Shown piece after piece: positions 1-10,593 of a DNA stretch of 64,000 bases. The notes below the pieces were generated by a model. That model was not told where the DNA came from, searched no databases, and saw only the letters and a program-made list of their open reading frames with translations. The translations under genes and the position numbers were made by a program. Each line of letters starts with the position of its first letter. The first letter of the stretch is position 1. This stretch comes from Anthostomella pinea (Eukaryota; Ascomycota; Sordariomycetes; Xylariales; Xylariaceae): assembly GCA_963556695.1 (NCBI GenBank), contig CAUWAG010000019.1:682001-746000 (forward strand), read 5' to 3'.

Positions 1-112
1 ACAAACAGTCAAATGGAGAGAACGAGGCGGTAGATTTAGGACCGGGGACGACAGTGATCTCCTGAGATGGCGCTATCTGCCGCTCTAAGCAAATTCAAAT
101 GCAGAGAGCGTC

Positions 113-1651
113 CTATTCCGCCGCTACCTGGTCTGCCTGCGTCTTCTCTGCACCATCTGCCGTCGTGTCTATATGCATCTCTTCCAGCCCACTCGCCGTC
201 GCCGTAACGGGCGTATCTGGTCTCGTCTCCCGTTCCCGTTCCCGCCCCTGCCCCTGACCCTGACCCTGTACAGGCACCGGAGCCAGCTTCTCCAGCTCGG
301 CCAACTTCCGTCTGGTCTCCTCTGCCTCCTGCTCCTGCTGCGCCTCGCGCTTGATCCGCTCTGCTTCCTCGTCCTTCTTCCGCTCCTCGGCGAGCATAGC
401 CTCGAACTCGTCGTCGACCTCCGTCTCGTCCATCGCGTCCGACGGTCCCGCCTCGGCGATGATGTTGCCTACCTCGTCCACCTCGCCCATCTGCTCGCGC
501 AGGCTGTCCAGCACGGCGTCGACCTTGTCGGCCCCGCCCACCTGCGCATTGAGGTTCCGCAGCGCCGCCGTGCTCGACTGCATCACGCGCACGAGCTGCA
601 CGTTGTCGGCCGCCTGCTCGATCTTGGCCGCCACCTCTTCCAGCTGGTTGAGCGTGGCGTGGCGGGTTGCGAGGTTCGACTCGGCCAGTTTCTTGGACTT
701 GAGCGCCGCCAGCGCGGACACGCGGTTCTTCCTACGCACGGCGTCCTGGGCTGCGATGCTCAGCTCGTCGATCCGCCGGCTCAGTACTTCCGTCTGGTGC
801 GTCAGGTCTTCCATCAGCTCCTTCAACGACGCGATCGCCGAGTCCTCCTCCGAGATCGTGGCGCCCTCCGTCTCTGCCGAATTCCGTATCTTGATCGTAG
901 TCCCCTCCGTAGCCAGCACTTCCTTGTCCCGTGAGAGGAACTTGACAAGCACCTCAAAGTCCGCCTCGGACAGCCTTCGTCCTTCTAGCAAACTCGCCTC
1001 GAACGTTCTTCGGAAATGTTCCTTGGAGAATGTGCGCTCGAACGGCGACGCCCGATCGGCCGCAGCATCTGCGAAAATCTTTGCTACATCCTCCAGGTTC
1101 GCCAGCACAACGAACTGGCCCTTGGGCATGGCGTCACCGGGACCACCCACTATTCCCACCTGCCGCAGTCCCCAGCCCAGCACCGTCAGCGGTACATGTG
1201 CCCACGACTTGTAGTATATGCTCTGTTTTGCCGTCAAGAACTGATGTAGGGGCATCAGCTCGCCCGCCGCGAGCGCCTCCTGCAAAACGGTGCCCAGTGC
1301 GAGGGGAGGGCCGTACTGCTTGCTCTCGAGGGCGCGAAGGAGCGAGTCGTCGAGCTCGAGGATCATGTGGTTTCGGGTCGGCGACTTGGAGGGCGCGTGG
1401 CCCGCTATGGCTGCGTGGGAGAGCCCGCGCTTCCAGGCGGCGACGTTGGCGGCGAAGCCATCGGGGTTCAGGGTTCGTTGCGGGCGGAAGTCGGAGTAGA
1501 GGGCTGGCAGACGGGCTCTGTGGTTGAGTTGTCAGTGACTATGTGGCAGCTAGGGGTGAATGGCATGGTCCCTGGCGCAACCGTGCTGCGTGAATGCATA
1601 CTTTCGAAAATTCTTATCATTTTCCACGAGGTAGGCGAGTAGTTCGCTCAT
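113..1651 (-). CDS. CHM7: SNF7-family ESCRT-III-like protein (CHMP7/Chm7 type)
   Basis: Two exons, 1602-1651 and 113-1517, encode 484 aa. The 84-bp intron 1518-1601 has a GTATGC donor and CAG acceptor. The first exon begins MSELLAYLVENDKNFRK and joins in phase to ARLPALYSDF, giving an N-terminal region typical of fungal CHMP7 proteins. The C-terminal half is a charged, coiled-coil SNF7 domain (from about residue 230) followed by an acidic linker and a Q/G/R/E low-complexity tail. In yeast and animals this family recruits ESCRT-III to the inner nuclear membrane for nuclear envelope surveillance and sealing. That role is inferred here from family membership. An ATG inside exon 2 at 1366 would lose the conserved N-terminus, so the upstream start is preferred. 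Confidence 0.85.
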
Positions 1652-2132
1652 GATGATGGGTGGAGGTCAGTGTCGCACTAAGTCGATCGAAATATATACC
1701 CGTATAATGAGCCAGGTTGTTTCAAGCTGGCAGCGCATGTGAAGCCGACAGCTCAGTGATAGTCAACAGGAGGAGTGCTCGTTAGCTCGAAGGCGGGACA
1801 ATTTTGACGTTCGACTGTACAGTGTTGAGTCTTGGGGGTTAGTAGGTGCCGGTTGGTTGGGTTCGATGCCTTCTCGGGTGGGATGATTTGATGAAAGGAA
1901 TCCAAGGTTGAAGGTGAAGGCCCCGTAGCTGGGGTCCTTATCAGCGCGACGTCACTGTTGATAAGCCCTGCGAGGTCTTGGCGTTTTTATAGGTATCCAA
2001 TCCATCCCCTCAACCCAAACCCCTGAGTTGGCCCCCTTTGTATCAACCTCCATGTCGAAACCTTGCGACGCAGTTCGTGCGTCCACCAGAAAACACCCTT
2101 ATCACCGGGAGACGCCCACGTGTGTGTCTCGT
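1652..2132. other. Intergenic stretch between CHM7 and the LINE
   Basis: No convincing ORF. It holds the upstream region of the minus-strand CHM7 gene and reaches the left target-site duplication of the LINE. A possible TATA-like run (atatatac) lies near 1691. Confidence 0.5.
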
Positions 2133-2144
2133 CACGGTCAGTTG
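2133..2144. repeat. Left target-site duplication of the LINE
   Basis: The 12 bases CACGGTCAGTTG occur here and again at 9689-9700, exactly bracketing the LINE. The element's (TTTG)n tail, read on the minus strand as (CAAA)n, starts immediately after this copy. That is where the 3' end of a minus-strand LINE should lie. Confidence 0.85.
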
Positions 2145-4823
2145 TTTTGTTTGTTTGTTTGTTTTGTATTTAACGTGGGGGGTAGCTCCTCAGTAGTGCA
2201 AACCACGCCTCCCAGAGCCTCTGTATCGCAGGGTTGTGGAGGTCTCAAGATAATAAGTACAGTCAGTCCCACTCACGGGCCCATCCCCGTTGTTGCGGCG
2301 GTATGACCTTGGGGTCATCCATCTGGTCCTTTAAGAACAGCTATCTATTGGGGGCAGATTGTTGAAAAGAACTTGTTCTTCTCCACGAATTTTGCCCATT
2401 CTGTGCTCCTCTCCTTTAAGTATTGTAAACAAGCTGTCCTAGGCGAGTACCTAGGCAGTAGCCAGTTTTTCCCCAGCCTCTTACAAAAGAAAATGTGTTG
2501 TGGTGTTTTTTTTCCACCATAGTTGCAGTGATCATTCGAGTCTGTATGCCCAAAGCGTTTATAGTATCTGGCAAAGTCGCTATGTCCAGATCTGGCCGCT
2601 AAAAGTCTGTATAAAGTATTTCTCTTAAAAGATATAAGGTCTTTTTTAGTTACTGTATATAAGTATACTTCTTGATATTTAGGTTCTGATTGGTCTTTTT
2701 ATTATTGGTTAAACTCTTTCTTGCCCTTTTTTTTAAGATCTCTCTTGACCCAAGAGATTATAGGAAGATTTGTCGTGTCTGTTTCTAGCATGGCACCCTC
2801 TTTTGTTAATGTGTTGGCAACTTCGTTACCATCAATATCTCTGTGTCTAGGAATCCACTTGACGGTCCCTCCAGGAGTGTGTGCTATGGCAAGTTCTTGA
2901 AATCATAGAAAAATGTTCTGTGATGTCCCGGGTGGAGTCCCATTGAGCCCATCTACCACTGACGTGTTGTCCAGGCAGACATATAGCTGTTTTCCGTGTC
3001 CAATTGCCCTGGCTGCTGCAAGACCTTGGAGAGCACTATGAACTTCAGCATCTATTATTTCTGTTTGGAAAAGTCTGCCCTTTTCCCGGTATACTTCTTG
3101 TGTAGTGCCGCCTTTCCTGATGGTATAACCCCATCCAGTGCGGGTTGTGCCTTGGTCATCCAATTGTGATCCATCTGAATAGATGACAAGGTCAGTGTTC
3201 ACGTTTCTCTCCTGTAGCTATTGCTTAAAGAGCTCTATTTTTTTGTCTTTGTCTTTATGGATTGGGGGATTTTTTTATGATGGCCTAGTAAGTGTTGGTC
3301 TCCAGAAGTCAGGGATTAGTTGGAAGCTCCTTTGTAGCCTTGTTGGTTCTTTGCGAGCTTGTATTTGGAGCCTGCCAACAAGAGGGTGTCTCTGGTCTAC
3401 TTGTCCGAGTCGGAGGCCGTGACGTCTTCTTATTGACTCTGCAAGAATTCGTGCTGGAGGAATCTGTGATTCAAAGTGTAGGATATGTCCAGGGTGTGTT
3501 TTTTAGACTGGCAAGATAGCCCTGATTGCCGTTTGTAGTACGGCATCTATTGTTCCAAGAAGCCCCTTAATACGACATGCTGATGTCCCACCTAAGCTCC
3601 CAACTTTCTCGATTCCTGGGTACCAGGCCTCCAGGCCGTGTGTAAGAACAGGAATAACACAGGCTTTCACAGCCCTCTTGGTTGACTTTACCGGAAGTCC
3701 TTTGGCTGTATTGCATAGTCCTTGAAGGTGATTTGCTACCTTATTAGCTTTCTTGGCCCAGTAGGAAACGTGATCTTTGAAGTTTAGTTTTCTATCCAGG
3801 AAGACACCCAGCCATCGCATGGAGTCCTTTGCTGTTTTGTTCATTGTCCCGTGGCAGACTGGAGGGTTATTTGAGTTCTTTTTCCTTGAGAAATATATGA
3901 TCTCAGTTTTGTCAGGGTCAAATTCAATAGCATTGTTATGTCCCTATTAATTAAGCAGGTAAAGATTTTCAGAAGCCTTTTTGGCTGTTTCTTTAAGGTT
4001 TTTTCCAATACAGAGAGTCGCTAGGTCGTCTGCATATCCAAAATGTCTCTTTTTCATACCGAGTCGGGCACAGATTGGCTCTGTATACAGCATATAAAGG
4101 ATTAGAGAAGCTGGTGAGCCTTGTGGTAGCCCACAAGTGAGAGCTTTTATGTCAGTCACAATACCTTCAAACCGAACTCTTGCGGACCGTTCAGACATGA
4201 ATGACTGGACCCATCTTATGAGAAAGTCTGGCCAGCCCTGTTCTCTCATGCGAACCACTAGCCGTCTCATTAGGGCAGCGTCGAAGGCCCCTGTCACATC
4301 TGCTGTGACTACCGTTGCAACAAGGTCTTGGTCAAAGGCCTGCTCAATATCGTGTATGAGTGCAGCTACCAAGTCGGCGGCAGAGCGCTTTGGCAGAGCT
4401 CTAAAATGTTGTGGAGCTAGAATTCCGAGTTTGATGACAAACCAGGCAATTCTTTTTGTAATGAGTCATTCTAGGCCTTTGCCAAGACATGATAATAGCG
4501 ATATTGGTCTGTAGGCCCTGGGGTTAGAGTAGTCTTTCTTGCCTGGCTTTGGGATCATCACCACCTCAGCTATTTTGAATGGTTTAGGGTAGTGTCCAAT
4601 CTGTAGACAGGTCTGGAAAAGGGCTCTGATATGCTCTCCAATGACTGGCCAGCAAGCTTTCAGAATCCGTACTGTGAGGGTGTCTACTCCTGGGGAGTTG
4701 CTCTTGGTCCCTATAGTGCACCCTTCAGCCTCTTCTAGTCCGACATGGTATTCAAGGGGGATGTGTGGCTTGGCTTGTGTGATCTGAGCAGACCAGGGGT
4801 CGATGATATCGTTGTCTGGGGTA

Positions 4824-4863
4824 ACATCTCCCACCCCCCTGCGGACCACCCCCCCGCGGACCA
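4824..4863 (+). repeat. Left terminal inverted repeat of nested pogo-like element
   Basis: The repeat reads ACATCTC, a C-run, TGCGGACCA, a second C-run, then GCGGACCA. It matches the reverse complement of 6720-6761 with a two-base length difference in a C-run and a G/A difference. The doubled CGGACCA unit may be a transposase binding repeat (inference). Confidence 0.9.
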
Positions 4864-4994
4864 GCGCGTTCTGACCCACAAACGCGTAATTCACCAAGCA
4901 CCAGGATTATGGTGATCCACCATCTACACCATCACTTTTGCATCTTTTTTTTCACAAAGCACACTATTTGAATCCTTATCCACTGCTAAATCTC

Positions 4995-6656
4995 ATGATA
5001 TCATTTTACGACCGTCAAATAAAAGCTGAAGCCGCCATTTTGGCCATCCAATGCGGAGCTCCAGTCCGCTCGTCAGCCCTCGAATGGCAAATCAGTCGCT
5101 CGTACGTCAACCGACGAATCTCTGGCACCCCAATGCGGAATGAGACCAGCGCTCTCCAACAGGCTCTCTCATTGTATCTCGAACATAAGCTGGCAAGCTG
5201 GGCCCTGGGGCAAGCACGGCTAGGGTATTCTCCGGCGGTCTCTAAGTTCCGTCTCATGGCCCAGCGGATGCTCCATGCCACTGGGGATGCTCGAGAATTA
5301 GGGGAAAATTGGGCATCCAAGTTCCTGTCTCGAAACCCGGAAGTCAAGATAATGAAGTCTCGTATTATCGACTACAACCGAGTAAATGGTGCTATAGCGG
5401 CAAATATCAACATTTTTTTCGATCAGTGTGACGCCCCTGACGTGGTTAACCTCATGCCAGCACGCTGGTACAACGTCGACGAAATGGGAATCGCCAAGGG
5501 GGTTAGGGACTCCCATTGGGTGGTCTCCGAGGCCTCCGGCAACGTGGCTATGAAGAAAGGGGTCGAGAAGGGTGAATGGATAACTGCCCTAGAGTGTGTG
5601 AGCGGATCTGGTGAGACCTTGCCGCCGCTGGTGATTCTCAAGGGGGTTAACGTACAAGCCCAGTGATTTAGCAACCAAAATGAGGGCAAATTCACTAACT
5701 GGAGGTTTATTACGTTGCCCAATGGATGGACCTCGAATCCCATTGTATTAGAATGGCTTCAACGTATCTTTATTCCTCACATTCAGGAGGTCCACGGCAA
5801 CACATGGGTGGTTTTGGTGTGTGATGGCCACGACTCCCACACAAATGACGAGTTCCTAGCCACCTGCTTGAGAAACAAAGTATGGTTGATCTTTTATGAA
5901 CCTCACTGCTCCCATGTAGTCCAGGTGTTAGATGTGGGAGTCTTCAATTTGATGAAGAAAAGGTTGAAGACCTTACTCCAGGAGACGCCCAGCGGCCGTC
6001 TGGGACTCAGGCCATCTAAGGAGGAGGTTTTGGAGTGCTACGAGCAGGCCCGGAAGGACATAATGACGCTCCTTAACATCAGAATTGCCTGGAAAAAGAC
6101 TGGGATTGTTCCTCGCAACAGAGCAGAGGCATTGAAGTCGAAATATGTGATTTTGGAGGACAAGGGGGTGGCCAGGGCACGCCAGAAGGACCCTAAGGCT
6201 TCCGAGCGAGCCACAACACCAGATTTTCTCGAGATGATAGCTAAAACCATTGTCACAACACCCTCTGGAAGCCGGGCTTTGCGGGAGAGTGCTCAAAAAC
6301 TCAAAAAAAAGGACCCTTCCTTTGGGGGGCCCTCTAAGCGCTTGTTGGTGCGGAAGGCTGGCAAGGCCATGGATGTTCAGGCTGCTACCATTGCAAATCT
6401 ACGGGCCAAATGTGAGCTGCTTGAGGCTCAAGTGGCTAAAAAGGCTAATACCACTCGAAAAACAGTCAAACCAACACCAGGGGAACGATTCGTCACAATG
6501 GCTAACATAAGGGAGGCCAAAATGGAGCTGAGGAACAGGAGGGTCTATAGGGACTCCGCTACAGGCGAAAAGGTCCCACAAGAGGTCCCTGGTGAAGATT
6601 TAGGGTCGGAATCGGATTCTGGGAGCTGTATTATGGTTAGAACACCACGGCCTTAG
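4995..6656 (+). pseudogene. pogo-like DDE transposase with one in-frame stop
   Basis: One continuous frame of about 553 codons broken only by TGA at 5664-5666. The likely start is the ATG at 4995 (MISFYDRQIKAEAAILAIQ); an upstream in-frame ATG at 4938 adds 19 aa. The N-terminus is an HTH/CENP-B-type DNA-binding region. The DDE core shows NVDEMGIAKG, LVCDGHDSHT and HCSHVVQVLDVGVFN, so all three acidic residues are present. The C-terminal part is basic and coiled-coil-like. The stop lies just before FSNQNEGKFTNWRF, where relatives usually have W. A TGG-to-TGA change is the simplest reading. Apart from this codon the protein looks intact. Confidence 0.85.
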
Positions 6657-6719
6657 TGTATTTAGCAACTGTGGTGGTTGTAGATGGCTTCATCTGAATG
6701 AGAGTGGTGTGGTGTGGAG

Positions 6720-6761
6720 TGGTCCGTGGGGGGGTGGTCCGCAGGGGGGGGGGTGAGATGT
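6720..6761 (-). repeat. Right terminal inverted repeat of nested pogo-like element
   Basis: Inverted copy of 4824-4863. It ends ...GTGAGATGT directly before the TA duplicate at 6762-6763. Confidence 0.9.
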
Positions 6762-7969
6762 TACTTCGTTCAAGCGTGGCTAAGCGTAGTGCATTTGCCT
6801 TGCTCTCTTGTGACTCAAAGATTTGGTCCCCTATGATGATTGGGGGGGAACGCAATCCTGCTGATAGCTTGTGCCAAGAGACGGTTCTGTATAGGTCTTT
6901 TGGCTCAGTTGCTGAATTGATTAGAGTCTGCCAGTACTCTCTCCTAGCTTTCCGAACCACGCGGCAAAATTCCTGTCGGGTAGAATTCCGCCCTTCTTGG
7001 CTTGTAGTCTGTTTAGAAAGGGCCTTGTATGTCTGAATAGCTGCTTTGCAGTCATCATTCCACCAAGCAGTGGGCCTAGATTGGCGGGGCTTCTTGCCCA
7101 CTGTCCTGATACAGCCTTGGATCATATTGATCAAGCTTTGTATAAAGGCATCCACCTGGCCAGGGGATACACCCAGCCGGGGGAGTTTATGAATCCTGGT
7201 TTGTACATTATCTGCCAGCTCTTGTAGTTTATTGTCTGGTACTATCCAATGATTGGCCTTAGGGACTCAGTCTAGATCTCCCTGAATTAGAATGACTACT
7301 CGTAATGTCTTATGATCTGAGGTGCACTGAAGTGTATCATTGACTGAGGCTTCAGCCATGGGACATCTGAGAACACCAGATCCAGTACATTTCCATCGTC
7401 ATGTGTTGGGACATCTGGTTCAGAAATCAGATCCAGTCCGTGGTCTGCCATAGTCTGTGCCAGTATGACGCCACCGTGATATCCTGGATTGCTCGAGTCC
7501 CAGGATGTGTCGCCAGCATTAAAATCTCCAGCTATAACACAGCCAAAAGGTGGAGTCCATACTTCCAGAATATCATCCATTTCCTGTAAGTTGTCACATG
7601 GCCGGTAGACACTGGCAAATGTAATGCCATGTACCTTGACCCAGGTGATGTCTCGTGTAGCATAGGGCCGAAGTTAATCCGCTTGAAGGTGTTTTCTCAC
7701 ATAGATGAGAGATCTGGGCCGTGTACTGTCGCTGTCCCAGGAATCCACTGGGGAGTATATATTGTAATTGGGGTGTGTCTTTACTCTCATTCTCCTGCCT
7801 GGTGGTATGCCAACCCAGAGCTCTTGTATCAGAATGATGTCTGCTTATTCTCTTTTGTAGTCAGCCAGATTAACGGCTAACTCTGTAGGGCCTGCACTCT
7901 TTTGTCCTCCTGCTGTATTCACAGAATGGATGATTAGATACCCGTGTCAATATGTTTTATTTGATGTAT

Positions 7970-9591
7970 CTAGCATTGACTGACGACAATGGTGTCGGCA
8001 TCTCTGGGATGAGCTGTATCTGTTGTATTGATTTGCATTGTGGTGTCTTTGTTATTGTTACTAGGTGTTGACCCAGCTTGGTTTCTGCCTGTTTCATTGA
8101 AGGCCTTTGATCTGGCTCTTTCTCCGGTTAGCCTTATTTCATGGATTTGTTCCCATGTGTGCTTGTGGATGATACCTTTCACGACCTTGGGGCATGTAGG
8201 GCATTTGTCGAAGTCGGCAGCATGAGGTCCTTTGCAGTTGACACATTTTGGGATTGTTTTTTTGCACTCCCCCTGTTGTACTGTGCTGGCGCAGCGTGCA
8301 CATACTTGCTTTTCACGTCGGTAGTTCTTATCATGGTATCTAAAGCAGCTTGTACACTGGTGAACCTTAGGAGTATATTGAATATACCTTGAGGTCATTA
8401 AGTGAGCAAAAAGCATGAATGGTTTCTTTGCTGCTCGGGGCAGAGAGATCACCCACGTGGTCTCTGGATCAGAATCAATCGTGTTCCTTGAGAGTATACA
8501 CCTCAGAGGTCTGTTGCTTGTTTGGGCTTTAACTTCATCAGCAACAGCAGTGTCAGTAATATCGATTGTAAACCCTTCTGTACTGATGACCTTCCTTGGG
8601 TATCCATCGACCTTGTAGTGATGCCAGACTGTATGAGTCTCAATCTTTGTGCCTTGAGAATGTCAGCAATTTCTTCTTGGAATGCCAGAAGCTTAGCCTG
8701 AGTTAGCTTGTCCCTTAGGTGTAAGGTAAATCCTGAGGGGCACCGGGTTACTTCTCTAAGCTCTTGAGGGTGGAGCTTAAGTCTTATGTTTAGTATGGAC
8801 TTTATCCCATAAGGCTCTAAATGGCTATTATCTATGCGGACAAAGATCCGGAGATCATCCTGTTTCTTTTTTAGTTGGTTAGCAGCGATAAGGGCGCCAG
8901 GTTGTGTTTTTTTTATGGAAGTATTGACTGTCCGTAGATGCTGTCGTTGGCTAGAGGAGACAGCTTGGGCCAAAGTCATGGTGGACTTTACCATCCTTAT
9001 CCCCCCAGGGTTGGTCTTTCTTATGGGCGAATCTCGGGTTTCCAGCCACTCGTTCAGGTATTTAGAGAAGAAAGTGCTGAACTCCTTGATATGAGAGTAT
9101 AGTTCGGTTCCGGCTTTCTCAAGTGTCTTGTCAACTGCTGCGGCACACTCATGGAACATTGTTATCCTGGCTTTATAAAGGTGTTTGTCTTTAACCAGTA
9201 TTTTGGCAACTTGGTCCTGGCATTCTGAAGAGGAGGCTTTGTTCCCTATATCACATCTAATGGCTTGGTCTGCAGAGATTCCATTCAATTGAGATTGTTC
9301 CATTCTGGTGGTGCTGTTGTTATTAATATTTCGGGATTTTCCTTTCAAAGGGGAAATAATGGTGAAGTCAGCCTCAGAGACCTGTAACGGGCTGCTGTTG
9401 ATGTCGTTGAGCAGCGCCTGACGGAGCCTGCTCGGAGTTGCCGGGCCATATGTCTTTTTAGGGACCGGGGATTTGAGTACACCGCTGGTAGTCGTCTTTG
9501 GGACGGCCATCGGCGTAGTTGGGGGCCTGTCGTGAAAGGGTGCCATCCGGCTTCTGAGAAAATTTTGCTGAGTCTTGGCAAAGATAGTCAA
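7970..9591 (-). pseudogene. LINE ORF1, gag-like protein with zinc knuckles (frameshifted)
   Basis: The first part (8503-9591) starts MTIFAKTQQNFLRSRM. A second frame carries the conserved continuation HTVWHHYKVDGYPRKVI and then a cysteine-rich region: CTSCFRYH, CARC, CKKTIPKCVNCKGPH and CPTCP. The two frames join by an indel near 8630-8650, because the text after the shift in the second frame reads through to the zinc-knuckle part without a stop. ORF1 proteins of Tad-type LINEs bind element RNA. This copy could not make the full protein. Confidence 0.8.
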
Positions 9592-9688
9592 TTACTGAAA
9601 TAAGTGCCTACTTTACTGCAGATAAAAAGGTTACGCCCTAACAGCGAGGCGCCAAGAAAAATAGTTGTTTTTGGCAAGTCTGTGTCAC

Positions 9689-9700
9689 CACGGTCAGTTG
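9689..9700. repeat. Right target-site duplication of the LINE
   Basis: Second copy of CACGGTCAGTTG (see 2133-2144). It marks the 5' boundary of the minus-strand LINE. Confidence 0.85.
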
Positions 9701-10593
9701 CTTCTTATTATGTACCTATCCGCATTCCAGTCAGGTAATCGAAGCATCTCCCGCCAGTCTCGACATCATTTGAAGAGTCAAGCGTTGTCTTTAGTCCCTT
9801 CGGAGCGACGAGGCTGGTCTGCATGGTAAACAAATGTCCAAGTCTATCTCAGCTCAGCAGGACGCAAAGTTAATTCAAATATACTTTGAGGGCATCAATT
9901 CGCTCAAGAAGGCTGTAGCGGAGGTAGATGGCATATTCCTGATTCCAAGCCTCAGTCCGTCCGCGCGCAAGTATAAAACCTGACAACCAACAGCAAGGAG
10001 GTGATACGCACAGCCCAAGACAGCAAGCGTATCGGTCATAGTCTACTCGATCGTTGGTACGACAGGCCAGCACGAGCTGTTCCCAAGCTAGGGACAATAT
10101 TTGCCGCAATATCGGTACTGCTTGAACACGAGGTCGAGCAGGTGATCTGAAGGGCCGTGTTCACCCATGGTACCATCTCCCGCGCGTCGAGCACCCTCCT
10201 TACTGAAATCGTGGAACCCATGCTCCGACTACATCCCCCGAGCTGGCAAACCAAAAGCCCTCGGAGCTCGCTCGCATGCCAGGCACGAAACTCGCCCTGG
10301 TGGATGGGGGCAATGGATGTCTGGCTGCCTTTGCACTGTCCTATTCCAGGACCTAAAATGGGCGATATATAGACCCGCGCCCCAGTCATGGAGTTGACGC
10401 TGGCGGAAACGACAGAAGCGTTACGTACAGTTTGCGACTGATCTGCGATATCTCTCGACCCAAGAGTTGCAGGCACTGACAGGACATTCACCCCTTCCGG
10501 CTCAGCTGTGGGCCAACGACCTTGGGTCTGAATTGAACCGCGGCTATGAGGCTGTCATGTTCTCATCTATCCGCACTGCCGTGTAAGATCCGC
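9701..10593. other. Intergenic stretch
   Basis: No supported gene. A 151-codon minus-strand frame (10036-10491) has no recognisable motif and no start context I trust. The end of this stretch is the 3' flank of the secreted-protein gene. Confidence 0.4.

Larger units (their letters stand above)
4824..6761 (+). mobile_element. pogo/Fot1-like DNA transposon nested in the LINE
   Basis: A 1938-bp element with inverted ends of about 40 bp, flanked by TA at 4822-4823 and 6762-6763. Deleting the element and one TA rejoins the LINE ORF2 as ...ERS-T-PDNDIIDPW... with no frame change, which fixes both ends to the base. It carries a single plus-strand transposase reading frame. TA duplication plus a DDE transposase with DGHDSH and SHVVQVLDVG motifs places it in the Tc1/mariner pogo group. 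Confidence 0.95.
2340..7985 (-). pseudogene. LINE ORF2: endonuclease / reverse transcriptase / RNase H (broken)
   Basis: Read on the minus strand. The endonuclease (about 7300-7900) shows QELWV, YRPCDN, IAGDFNAG and VLDLVFSD. The linker lies at 6764-7155. The reverse transcriptase (3947-4821) shows YRPISLLS, DVTGAFDAA, GLPQGSPAS and GYADDLA. The thumb/connection region is 3503-3844. RNase H (about 2900-3202) has YSDGSQLDD and a later IPRHRDIDGNE. A C-terminal HC...KTPQHIFFC motif lies near 2480-2560. In-frame stops interrupt the endonuclease (at least three), the RT (after GKGLE and after LYLLN) and the RNase H (after QNIFL and KEFNQ). Several stops are TAA or TGA where Q or R is expected, as C-to-T changes would give. 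The pogo insert splits the ORF at 4822/6763. Confidence 0.85.
2145..9688 (-). mobile_element. Tad-like non-LTR retrotransposon (LINE), interrupted by a DNA transposon
   Basis: A minus-strand LINE of 7544 bp, or 5604 bp after removing the nested 1938-bp insert and one TA. It has a 5' leader of about 97 bp, ORF1 with a cysteine-rich gag-like region, and ORF2 with AP endonuclease, reverse transcriptase, RNase H and a terminal HC..KTPxHIFFC motif. A 3' UTR of about 200 bp ends in a CAAA-rich tail. The 12-bp duplication at both ends shows target-primed insertion. This domain order is that of the Tad clade of fungal LINEs. Both ORFs carry nonsense codons and a frameshift, so this copy is inactive. 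The short leader means a small 5' truncation cannot be ruled out. Confidence 0.9.

Noticed and set aside
173..1214. Long plus-strand ORFs (173-934, 351-1214)
   Set aside because: They are antisense shadows of the CHM7 gene, which has a clear SNF7 sequence and a phase-correct intron on the minus strand.
1850..1890. tRNA-like GGTTCGATGCC box
   Set aside because: No acceptor stem or D-arm partner at the right distance. No tRNA could be folded here or elsewhere in the window.
5664..5666. TGA readthrough or selenocysteine in the transposase
   Set aside because: No readthrough context or SECIS-like element is evident. A simple TGG-to-TGA mutation explains it.
10036..10491. 151-codon minus-strand ORF beside the LINE
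   Set aside because: No motif, no good start and no splice partner. The open frame is probably chance.
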